A DNA stretch of 6,120 nt, from contig CAMDAY010000132.1 of the NCBI GenBank assembly GCA_945888895.1, forward strand, positions 1 to 6,120. Direction: 5' to 3'. Source of the DNA: Dehalococcoides mccartyi. Lineage in GTDB: Bacteria > Chloroflexota > Dehalococcoidia > UBA2979. Position 1 is the first letter of the stretch, and each line of letters begins with the position of its first letter. Below, piece by piece: positions 1 to 4,666 of the stretch. Below the pieces are notes generated by a model. It had not been told where the DNA came from. It saw nothing but the letters and a program-made list of their open reading frames with translations, and made no database searches. Position numbers and translations under genes: made by a program.

Positions 1-1722
1 GTAGTAGTCCACGTCCACACGCCGCACGTACGCCTTCAACTCCTCCCAGTCGAGGTAATCGACGTGGTACTGGCGACCGTCGTGCACGTAGATCGCCTCG
101 TCGTGGACGAGCGTCATCGCACTCGGTCGATCGATCTCGCCGATGACGCGCGCGGGCGGGCCCTGGTCGATAATCACGACGTTCTGCTCCGCGCCCTGCC
201 GCAGCGACACCTCCTGTGCGGGAAACGCCTCGCTGGACCAGTACGTGCGGTCGCCCGCGCGATGCACCATGCCCGTCTCGTCCAGGGCGTCGATCAAGGC
301 CGCCGTGCGCGCGCCGAGGTCCGCGTGCTCGCGCTCCTCGACGGGGAGTTCGAAGACGGCGCACTTCACGTGCTCCACCGCGACCACGGGGTTGTCGGGG
401 TCGATCAGGCCCGCCTCGATCGACTCGCCGAGCAGGTACTCCGGGTGCGCGACCACGTACTGGTCGAGCGGCGACGACGAGGCGACGAGGATCGCGAGCG
501 ACGGCGTGCTGCGACGGCCCGCTCGCCCCATCTGCTGCCACAGACTCGCGATCGTGCCGGGGTACCCCGCGAGCACGGCCGCATCGAGCCCCCCGATGTC
601 GATGCCCAGCTCGAGCGCGTTCGTGCCGACGACCGTGCGCAGGCGCCCGTCGCGCAGCGCGGCCTCAATGTCGCGGCGCTCTTGCGGGAGGTAGCCCGAG
701 CGGTAGCCCCGCACGAGGTCGGCGCCCGCATCGGGATACGCGCCGTGGCGCACCTCGCGCAGGTACTGCGTCAGTTCCTCGACGCGCGTGCGGCTGCCAG
801 CGAACACGATCGTCTGCGCGCCCGCCGCCTGCAGCGTCGAAGCGACATCGACCGTCGCGTTCACGACACCGCGGCGGATGCCGAGCTCACGGTTCACGAT
901 CGGCGGGTTGTACAGCGCGATCGTCCGCTGACCCCTCGGCGCGCCGTTGTCATCGACGAGGTCGACCGGGCGGCCGATCAACTTCGAGGCGAGCTCCCGC
1001 GGGTTGGCGATCGTCGCGGAGCAGCAGATGAACACTGGCTCGGAGCCGTAGAAGCGACAGATGCGCAGCAGCCGGCGCAGCACGTTGGCGACGTGCGATC
1101 CGAAGACGCCGCGGTACGTGTGCAGCTCGTCGATCACGATGTACTTGAGGTGTTCGAACAGCCGCACCCACTTCGTGTGGTGGGGCAGGATGCCGGTGTG
1201 CAGCATGTCGGGGTTCGTGATCACCACGTGCCCCGCCGTGCGCACCGCGCGCCGCGCGCTCGGCGCGGTGTCGCCGTCGTACGTGAACGCGCGCACCTCG
1301 AGCTCTGCCTCGGTGACGATGCCGTGCAACTCATTCAGCTGGTCCTGCGCGAGTGCCTTCGTCGGGAACAGGTACAGCGCCCGCGCCTGCGGGTCGTCGA
1401 GGATCGCCTGGAGCACAGGTGCGCTGTAGCAGAGCGTCTTGCCAGAGGCGGTCGGCGTGACGATCACCTGGTCGCGGCCGTCCAGCGCCGTCGCAATCGC
1501 CGTGGCCTGGTGCGTGTACGGAAGGTCGATGCCTCGACGCCCCAGCGCCTGCACGATCCGCGGGTCGATGCGCGAGGGCCACGGCGCAGTCCTGGCAGCC
1601 TCCGGCGGGAGCGTGTGCCAGGCGACGAAGTTGGGCGCGAGGCGCGGATCGCACCGGAGCGTCGCGATGACGTCATCAATCGTCCCGCGTGGCGCATCTG
1701 CGGGTCGTTCGAGGGCGGTCAT
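1..1722 (-). CDS. mrfA: MrfA/YprA-like DEAD/DEAH-box DNA repair helicase, C-terminus cut by window edge
   Basis: Superfamily 2 ATP-dependent helicase of the COG1205 type. In Bacillus subtilis the family member MrfA (YprA) works with the nuclease MrfB in repair of mitomycin C damage, and eukaryotic Hrq1 is related. The 574 visible residues hold both RecA-like lobes: motif I TPTASGKT (89-96), Ia FPTKALAQDQ (119-128), Ib TNPDML (169-174), Walker B DELH (198-201), SAT (235-237), IVFAGSR (305-311), TNALELGIDIG (367-377) and the arginine-finger motif QQMGRAGRR (396-404). All key residues are intact. The frame is open to base 1, so the C-terminal DUF1998/MZB region with its zinc-binding cysteines, about 200 residues in relatives, should lie outside. 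The ATG at 1722 has GGAG at 1728-1731, five bases upstream. The gene is divergent from the small zinc proteins; no mrfB is visible. Family assignment is firm; an exact mrfA role is inferred. Confidence 0.93.
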   Translation of the reverse strand, partial: MTALERPADAPRGTIDDVIATLRCDPRLAPNFVAWHTLPPEAARTAPWPSRIDPRIVQALGRRGIDLPYTHQATAIATALDGRDQVIVTPTASGKTLCYSAPVLQAILDDPQARALYLFPTKALAQDQLNELHGIVTEAELEVRAFTYDGDTAPSARRAVRTAGHVVITNPDMLHTGILPHHTKWVRLFEHLKYIVIDELHTYRGVFGSHVANVLRRLLRICRFYGSEPVFICCSATIANPRELASKLIGRPVDLVDDNGAPRGQRTIALYNPPIVNRELGIRRGVVNATVDVASTLQAAGAQTIVFAGSRTRVEELTQYLREVRHGAYPDAGADLVRGYRSGYLPQERRDIEAALRDGRLRTVVGTNALELGIDIGGLDAAVLAGYPGTIASLWQQMGRAGRRSTPSLAILVASSSPLDQYVVAHPEYLLGESIEAGLIDPDNPVVAVEHVKCAVFELPVEEREHADLGARTAALIDALDETGMVHRAGDRTYWSSEAFPAQEVSLRQGAEQNVVIIDQGPPARVIGEIDRPSAMTLVHDEAIYVHDGRQYHVDYLDWEELKAYVRRVDVDYY

Positions 1723-1750
1723 GGGGGCTCCACTTCAGATCACACGTTCG

Positions 1751-1762
1751 GTACGTATGTTC
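1751..1762. promoter_or_regulatory. SOS-box-like half-palindrome in the helicase leader
   Basis: On the minus strand this reads GAAC-ATAC-GTAC, one base away from the GAAC-N4-GTTC core recognised by LexA/DinR in Gram-positive bacteria and reported for several related phyla. The purine/pyrimidine pattern of the central four bases also fits the Bacillus consensus. It lies about 30-40 bases upstream of the helicase start codon, near the predicted transcription start. A second GTTC/GAAC inverted pair (1759-1762 and 1769-1772, six bases apart) overlaps it. One mismatch in an 8-base core is weak evidence. Confidence 0.22.
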
Positions 1763-1769
1763 TTACAGG

Positions 1770-1799
1770 AACCTACCGCACCGTAATCCGAGCGGTCAA
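1770..1799 (-). promoter_or_regulatory. Weak candidate promoter for the helicase gene
   Basis: Reading the minus strand, TTGACC (1794-1799) is followed after 18 bases by TAGGTT (1770-1775). The -35 is good and the -10 is poor. A start site here would give a leader of about 40 bases before the ATG at 1722. Short arms ACCGC (1775-1779) and GCGGT (1792-1796) form an inverted repeat across the spacer. This is a hypothesis from consensus matching only. Confidence 0.3.
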
Positions 1800-1910
1800 A
1801 CCTCGTGGAATCGCGCAATCCCTACCAGAGCGGCGGTGAATGTGAGCACTCGCACGCATTCTCGATAACGAACGTTGTAGATTCCACCTCCGGCATGATC
1901 CGGGAGCCAC

Positions 1911-1926
1911 GAGGAGGCACCCGATG
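1911..1926 (+). promoter_or_regulatory. Strong ribosome binding site and start of first small zinc protein
   Basis: GAGGAGG at 1911-1917 lies six bases before the ATG at 1924 and fixes that start. The 16 bases from here through the ATG differ by one base from the same region of the second small protein (2252-2267), which suggests a shared origin. A TAGATT at 1878-1883 followed by CCACCTC could be a -10 element, but no convincing -35 was found. Confidence 0.75.
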
Positions 1927-2163
1927 GCGTTCAGCGCATTCAACTGGGGGTTCCACGCGTTCGAGCCGCCCGAGGACTTTGCGACGGAGCACAGGCTGGG
2001 CGACCTCGCGGCGGACTGTGCGCACATCGCGCTCCGCCCGAAGTGGGAGGGCGACGGCTACCGGTGTGACGACTGCCAGCTCGAGCTGGGTGAGCTCGAG
2101 GCGGAGGAAGCCAGCAGCGAAGCTGCGGTACGCGGCATCCACCCACCCGATGTGGTGCTCTAA
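1924..2163 (+). CDS. Small putative zinc-binding protein (79 aa), paralogue 1
   Basis: I do not recognise a named family. The protein is acidic and soluble, without a signal peptide or membrane segment. Its core has a Cys-x-His pair (C32, H34), then P39-K-W41, G45-Y46, then C48-x2-C51, which suggests one structural zinc site of Cys/His type as in small zinc ribbons or treble-clef fragments. The neighbouring gene at 2265-2495 has the same order (Cys/His, P-R-W, G-F-x-Cys-x2-Cys), so the two look like diverged paralogues; here the stretch between W and the CxxC pair is about ten residues shorter. A glutamate-rich segment follows (residues 54-62). The start is supported by an excellent ribosome binding site. 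It is divergent from the helicase, so a DNA-linked role is possible but unproven. Existence as a gene is likely; function is unknown. Confidence 0.75.
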   Translation: MAFSAFNWGFHAFEPPEDFATEHRLGDLAADCAHIALRPKWEGDGYRCDDCQLELGELEAEEASSEAAVRGIHPPDVVL

Positions 2164-2264
2164 TCCTTCCGCAGCCTAGACGCCCGTCGAGCGCCGGTTC
2201 CGCCGAGCCGCCCGTTTCCCGGGAACGCAGGGGGCGCTAGGCTGCACCTCAGAGGAGCCACCCG
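2164..2264. other. Structured intergenic spacer with 9-bp inverted repeat
   Basis: The 101-base gap between the two small zinc-protein genes contains a perfect 9-bp inverted repeat, GCAGCCTAG (2171-2179) with CTAGGCTGC (2237-2245). Nested within it are GCGCC/GGCGC arms (2191-2195, 2233-2237), GTTCC/GGAAC arms (2197-2201, 2222-2226) and the palindrome TTCCCGGGAA (2216-2225). A weak promoter, TTTCCC (2215-2220), 17 bases, TAGGCT (2238-2243), overlaps the right arm. The structure could end transcription of the first gene, act as an attenuator, or be an operator. There is no T-tract, so it is not a standard intrinsic terminator. Confidence 0.45.
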
Positions 2265-2267
2265 ATG
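2252..2267 (+). promoter_or_regulatory. Strong ribosome binding site and start of second small zinc protein
   Basis: GAGGAG at 2252-2257 lies seven bases before the ATG at 2265. The sequence through the ATG is 15 of 16 identical to that of the first small gene. Just upstream, TAGGCTGCACCTC (2238-2250) matches TAGATTCCACCTC (1878-1890) of the first gene at 10 of 13 bases, so resemblance extends into the putative promoter. Confidence 0.75.
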
Positions 2268-2495
2268 TCCCTGCTGTCCGCCATCTTCGGAGCCGTGAAG
2301 CCCACCTACCGCGAGACGCCGAAGAAGGCGCCGGCACCCGAGTGCCTCGAACACAAGCTCATGCCTCGATGGCGTGGCCCCGAGGTGATGAAGGACGACT
2401 CACAGGCCATGGGCTTCGTCTGCCACATCTGCGGCCGCGAGTACCTCCCCGTCGAGGTGAAGGACCGCCGCCTCATCCGGGAGCCGGGCCGCTAG
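2265..2495 (+). CDS. Small putative zinc-binding protein (76 aa), paralogue 2
   Basis: Unnamed small soluble basic protein. A short, mildly hydrophobic N-terminus (residues 1-12) and a proline/lysine linker precede the core: C27-x2-H30, P34-R-W36, then G50-F-x-C53-x2-C56-G57, followed by a charged tail. Four ligands in a CxxH...CxxC arrangement suggest a single structural zinc site. The pattern of Cys/His, hydrophobic residues, P-R-W, a 15-20 residue loop, then F-x-C-x2-C-G resembles small uncharacterised zinc-ribbon-like proteins of high-GC bacteria; that resemblance is from memory. Compared with paralogue 1 the loop between W and CxxC is ten residues longer, and the histidine sits one position later, while Cys-to-Pro spacing (seven) is conserved. 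It may be co-transcribed with paralogue 1 or have its own weak promoter. The stop at 2493-2495 faces the convergent sdpI-like gene. Confidence 0.78.
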   Translation: MSLLSAIFGAVKPTYRETPKKAPAPECLEHKLMPRWRGPEVMKDDSQAMGFVCHICGREYLPVEVKDRRLIREPGR

Positions 2496-2562
2496 CCGGA
2501 ACGGGCCGAGCGCACCTCGCGGCGAGCATCGTCGAACTGGCAGCGAAGGCGAGCCACCCCTG

Positions 2563-2583
2563 CCCCTCCCGGCGTGGGAGGGG
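2563..2583. terminator. 8-bp perfect hairpin in convergent region, possible terminator
   Basis: CCCCTCCC pairs perfectly with GGGAGGGG around a five-base loop (GGCGT). It lies 67 bases past the stop of the second zinc gene. No run of T follows on either strand, so any terminating role would be by an L-shaped hairpin or by blocking 3' decay; this is unproven. Confidence 0.35.
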
Positions 2584-2590
2584 GTGAGAT

Positions 2591-2611
2591 TCGAAGGGCT
2601 TCGCCCTTCGA
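2591..2611. terminator. 9-bp perfect hairpin in convergent region, possible terminator
   Basis: TCGAAGGGC pairs perfectly with GCCCTTCGA around a TTC loop, the most stable compact stem in the region. It could serve either convergent gene. Downstream sequence on plus (GCATCCCGG) and on minus is not T-rich. Confidence 0.4.
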
Positions 2612-2681
2612 GCATCCCGGAACTTTCTAGGCAGTTCGTAGGTCGGGAGCCATCCCGCTCAGAACCCTCGCCCCCTTGAGA

Positions 2682-2701
2682 GGGAGAGGGCAGGGTGAGG
2701 G
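2682..2701 (+). other. Canonical G-quadruplex motif
   Basis: Four runs of three G (2682-2684, 2688-2690, 2693-2695, 2699-2701) are separated by loops of 3, 2 and 3 bases, which satisfies the standard G3-N1-7 rule with short loops. The run starts 15 bases beyond the stop of the minus-strand sdpI-like gene, so transcripts of that gene would carry the C-rich complement while the plus DNA strand carries the G4. It is part of the right terminal repeat of the composite element. Confidence 0.6.
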
Positions 2702-2715
2702 CTCCCTCGACGCCG

Positions 2716-3429
2716 CTATCGCTCCTCGGGCTTGGTGCCGGTGACGGGCACGCGCTCGGTGTCGTCGCGCCACACAGTGAACGAGTAGTAGAACAGCCAC
2801 ACCAGCGACACCGCGCCGAAGGCGCCGACGGCGACGAGCGCCTCGGGACGACCGGTGATCGACGCCAGCGCGAGCGCAATGCCCGCGACGACGAACAGCC
2901 GCCCGCCGACGCGATGCGTCTTCTCCCATGACCGTGCGCTGGCCAGCGTCCACGGCGTCCGGATGCCGACGAAGTAGTTCGGCCGCACCTTCCCCATGGC
3001 GTTGCCCAGCACGACAAACAGCGCGCCGACACCGACCGGGATCCAGCGCCCCGCGTTCACCGCGTACCCGAGCGCCGTCGCGAGGACCAGCGTGTGGGTG
3101 CCGAGCATCAGCGCGAGCATGGCCAGGCGGATCACCGTGTACGGCCCCACGAACGACGCGTAGTTGGCGCGACCCGGGTCGAGGCGCGGCAGCACGAGCA
3201 GCATCACGTACAGGCCGAGCGCGATCATCGGCAGCAGCAGGAGGCCCTCGAGGCGGCCGCCGGTGCCGTCCACCTCGCCACGGATGTTCCAGTGCGTCGG
3301 CATCTGCGCCGGCACGCGGTTCCACACCACCGCCGAGGCGCCGAACAGCGCGCCGAGGATCACCCAGTGCGACCACTCCCGCCGCACGAGGCTCTCGTTC
3401 GATCCGGTGCTTGTCGTCTCGTTGCTCAT
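2716..3429 (-). CDS. sdpI: SdpI-family membrane protein (DUF1648 + SdpI domain)
   Basis: Integral membrane protein of 237 residues related to B. subtilis SdpI, which gives immunity to the SdpC toxin and acts as a membrane receptor controlling the repressor SdpR. The N-terminal DUF1648 part shows V-P-x2-M-P-x-H-W-N-x2-G-x2-D-G at about 39-55 after the first helix. The SdpI signature is very clear at about 141-182: GNAMGKVRPNYFVGIRTPW, then TL, and W168-E-K-T-H-R-x-G-G-R-L-F-V. Six hydrophobic segments are seen, near 21-37, 62-80, 98-121, 128-143, 176-194 and 197-216; the C-terminal tail is charged and soluble. Its ATG overlaps the repressor stop as ATGA (3426-3429), a sign of translational coupling. 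GGGAG at 3438-3442 is a possible ribosome binding site. No sdpABC toxin genes are present, so a general sensing or stress role is as likely as toxin immunity. Confidence 0.9.
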   Translation of the reverse strand: MSNETTSTGSNESLVRREWSHWVILGALFGASAVVWNRVPAQMPTHWNIRGEVDGTGGRLEGLLLLPMIALGLYVMLLVLPRLDPGRANYASFVGPYTVIRLAMLALMLGTHTLVLATALGYAVNAGRWIPVGVGALFVVLGNAMGKVRPNYFVGIRTPWTLASARSWEKTHRVGGRLFVVAGIALALASITGRPEALVAVGAFGAVSLVWLFYYSFTVWRDDTERVPVTGTKPEER

Positions 3430-3725
3430 GACTTCCGCTCCCGCTTCGCCGGGAGCACACGGCCACCCAGCAGTTCCATCACCGCATCCACGGTCTCCTC
3501 GAACACCGAGAGGCTGAGGCTGTACACGAGTCTTGTGCCCTGGCGTTCGACGACGAGCAGGCCGGCCTGCTTCAGCACGGCGAAGTGCCCGGACATCGTG
3601 GACTTCGCCAGGTCGAAGCGATCCGCGATCTCGCCGGCGGTGAGCGGCCCTTCCTCGCGCAGCAGCCGCACAACGGCGCGGCGCGTCGGGTCACTCAGCG
3701 CGCGGAACACCTCATCGATCGCCAT
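3426..3725 (-). CDS. sdpR: ArsR/SmtB-type repressor, SdpR-like
   Basis: A 99-residue winged-helix DNA-binding protein. It opens with the typical F-R-A-L-S-D-P-T-R-R (7-16), followed by L21-L-R-E-x-G-P-L-T-A-G-E-I-A and a recognition helix around L39-A-K-S-T-M-S-G-H-F-A-V-L-K-Q-A-G-L (39-56), then a wing V-E-R-Q-G-T-R-L-V-Y (59-68). It contains no cysteine, so the metal-sensing sites of ArsR, SmtB or CadC are missing; this matches the SdpR subgroup, which in B. subtilis represses its own operon and is sequestered at the membrane by SdpI. The gene overlaps sdpI by four bases. GAGGTG at 3734-3739 lies eight bases before the ATG at 3725. A perfect inverted repeat at 3740-3765 immediately upstream is the obvious autoregulatory operator. 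Family call is firm; the SdpR role rests on the partner gene. Confidence 0.92.
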   Translation of the reverse strand: MAIDEVFRALSDPTRRAVVRLLREEGPLTAGEIADRFDLAKSTMSGHFAVLKQAGLLVVERQGTRLVYSLSLSVFEETVDAVMELLGGRVLPAKRERKS

Positions 3726-3739
3726 GCTCGAGGCACCTC

Positions 3740-3765
3740 ATTCGGTATTTCGCCAACTACCGAAT
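3740..3765. promoter_or_regulatory. Candidate SdpR operator: perfect 8-bp inverted repeat
   Basis: ATTCGGTA (3740-3747) and TACCGAAT (3758-3765) are exact reverse complements, separated by ten bases, so half-site centres are 18 bases apart, fitting two turns of DNA and a dimeric winged-helix repressor. The right arm overlaps the best -10 element for the repressor gene and the left arm abuts its ribosome binding site. Binding here would block transcription of sdpRI. Confidence 0.65.
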
Positions 3766-3772
3766 AGTACCA
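3764..3772 (-). promoter_or_regulatory. Candidate extended -10 promoter for sdpRI
   Basis: The minus strand reads TGG-TACTAT: a TGN extension directly followed by a -10-like hexamer (3764-3769). No -35 is apparent at 16-18 bases, as is common for extended -10 promoters. It would give a start near 3757, inside the inverted repeat. An alternative, TTGGTA (3768-3773), 18 bases, AATACC (3744-3749), is weaker. Confidence 0.35.
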
Positions 3773-3820
3773 AGGAATCGGTTGCGGGGGGGCACAACGG
3801 CGGCCGAGGCGGCAGCACTC

Positions 3821-3877
3821 CCTCCCGATGACCGAAGCGCCCTCCGTACGTTCGGAAGCACGCGGTAGACCGGGAGG
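3821..3877. repeat. Nested inverted repeats in divergent intergenic region
   Basis: CCTCCCG (3821-3827) and CGGGAGG (3871-3877) are perfect 7-bp inverted arms. Inside them CCGAA (3832-3836) and TTCGG (3851-3855) form a second pair, and CGTACG (3845-3850) is a palindrome. The region lies between the divergent sdpR and the small membrane gene and could be a cruciform, a leader RNA stem or an operator. I saw no convincing promoter for the plus-strand gene. Confidence 0.4.
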
Positions 3878-3935
3878 CGGGACGAGTTCACACTTTGAGT
3901 GATGCAGCGGTGAGGCCGCGCGAGAGGCGAAAGCG

Positions 3936-4124
3936 ATGCAACGAGGCAGCCTGTTCGCCGCGATCCTGTCCTTCGCCGGCTCAATCCTCGCGTTCGCCGT
4001 CGTCGCCGCGCAACGCGAGGTGGTGAGCATGTTCACCGCCATCGGGATCGTGCTGCTCCTCAACGCCGCGGTCCGCGTGCGGCTCGCCTCCGCAACCCCC
4101 GCCAGGGACGACGACCACCGATAA
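3936..4124 (+). CDS. Small two-helix membrane protein (62 aa), unknown function
   Basis: The protein has two hydrophobic stretches, about 6-24 (L-F-A-A-I-L-S-F-A-G...) and 30-48 (S-M-F-T-A-I-G-I-V-L-L-L-N-A-A...), joined by a short polar turn A-Q-R-E-V-V, with a charged C-terminal tail. It is predicted to be a membrane hairpin, with basic residues at the N-terminus (R3) and after helix 2 (R47, R49), which suggests both ends face the cytoplasm. GAGAGG at 3922-3927 lies eight bases before the ATG, and third codon positions are G/C-rich, so the gene looks real. It ends 51 bases before the universal stress protein start and probably heads the same transcript. Its position suggests a partner of the usp-trkA module. 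No family was recognised, and nothing in the sequence shows transport activity. Confidence 0.68.
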   Translation: MQRGSLFAAILSFAGSILAFAVVAAQREVVSMFTAIGIVLLLNAAVRVRLASATPARDDDHR

Positions 4125-4175
4125 CCCACCCGCACGCCGTCCGTGCAGGCCATCCGTGCAGGAAGTGCCCACCGC

Positions 4176-4640
4176 ATGTCCACACCCTCCATGCCCCGAC
4201 CAGCCGACGTCCGCAGCTACCTGGTGGCCCTGGACGGCAGCGACGCCGCCTACGCCGCCCTGGGCGCCGCGTGCGACGTCGCAAAGCGCACGAAGGCCCC
4301 CGTCAACGTGCTGTATGTCATCGAAGTGCCGCGGTCCGTGGCGTTGGACGCCGCCGTGGAGCGCGACGTGGAGCGTGGCGAGGAGATCCTCGGGCACGCG
4401 GAACGCATCGCAGCGGAGCATGGGGTGACGGTGCAGGCTGACCTGGTTCAGGCGCGGCAGGCGGCGCACGCCGTGGTGGACGAAGCGGTCGACCGAGGCA
4501 TTGATGCCATCGTGTTGGGGGTCGAATACCATCGGCCCCTGGGACAGTTCACGCTGGGGCGACTCCCGCTGCACGTGCTGGAGCACGCCCCGATGCAGGT
4601 ATGGTTGATCCGCTACCCCGCGCGCGACCGGCAGCGGTAG
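4176..4640 (+). CDS. Universal stress protein (UspA) domain protein with altered ATP motif
   Basis: Single UspA fold of 154 residues. Strand 1 is S14-Y-L-V-A-L-D-G-S-D (14-23), strand 2 is V43-N-V-L-Y-V-I (43-49), and the C-terminal nucleotide loop begins A111-I-V-L-G115. The family ATP signature is G-x2-G-x9-G-[S/T]; here G115 and G128 fall at the correct spacing, but the second glycine is Y118 and the final Ser/Thr is R129, so binding may be lost or changed. It ends P139-M-Q-V-W-L-I-R, like Usp proteins beside transporters. I chose ATG 4176 because AGGAAG (4160-4165) precedes it by ten bases; GTG 4143 would add 11 unconserved residues, and ATG 4191 is also possible. It lies 26 bases before trkA and probably assists the same transport system. 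Confidence 0.88.
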   Translation: MSTPSMPRPADVRSYLVALDGSDAAYAALGAACDVAKRTKAPVNVLYVIEVPRSVALDAAVERDVERGEEILGHAERIAAEHGVTVQADLVQARQAAHAVVDEAVDRGIDAIVLGVEYHRPLGQFTLGRLPLHVLEHAPMQVWLIRYPARDRQR

Positions 4641-4666
4641 GCGCGCGATAGCGAAGGAGTCTGAGC

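Larger units (their letters stand above)
2551..2706. repeat. GC-rich composite hairpin repeat cluster (MITE-like or REP-like)
   Basis: The convergent space between the second zinc gene and the sdpI-like gene holds dense symmetry: a perfect 8-bp hairpin (2563-2570 with 2576-2583, five-base loop), a perfect 9-bp hairpin (2591-2599 with 2603-2611, three-base loop) and a 7-bp pair GGGAGCC (2645-2651) with GGCTCCC (2700-2706) enclosing further C-rich/G-rich arms. The outer ends, GAGCC...TGCCCCTCCC on plus from 2551 and GAGCC...TGCCCTCTCCC on minus from 2704, form imperfect terminal inverted repeats of 20-23 bases. CATCCCG recurs at 2613-2619 and 2651-2657. Such tracts recur between genes in many GC-rich environmental genomes and give spurious peptides like PSPSQGGEG. 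No target-site duplication or transposase is seen. It may also serve as a bidirectional transcription end. Confidence 0.65.

Noticed and set aside
64..1839. Very long (591-codon) open frame on the plus strand opposite the helicase
   Set aside because: Its product is Arg/Val/Asp-rich with no recognisable motif and it lies antisense to a helicase with all motifs intact. Long antisense open frames are expected in high-GC DNA where the real gene avoids certain codons.
2563..2611. Intrinsic (Rho-independent) terminators
   Set aside because: The stems are strong but neither strand has a following T-run, so they are listed only as possible terminators at low confidence.
2551..2706. Insertion sequence remnant
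   Set aside because: There is no transposase fragment and no target-site duplication at the edges; kept only as a repeat with mobility undetermined.
2400..3032. Minus-strand open frame reading through the hairpin repeats, giving a peptide with LTLPSPSQGGEG
   Set aside because: This is the translation of the intergenic repeat plus an out-of-frame read of sdpI. The SdpI frame has clear domain signatures and is the real one.
3094..3831. Plus-strand 245-codon open frame across sdpI and sdpR
   Set aside because: Antisense shadow of two well-supported genes; low-complexity His/Arg/Ser-rich product and no ribosome binding site consistent with a gene.
4143..4175. GTG at 4143 as the start of the universal stress protein
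   Set aside because: The extra 11 residues match nothing in the family and there is no good ribosome binding site before it; ATG 4176 has AGGAAG ten bases upstream.
3981..4586. Minus-strand 201-codon open frame opposite the Usp and membrane genes
   Set aside because: His/Gly/Arg-rich antisense product without motifs; the plus strand holds the recognised Usp fold.
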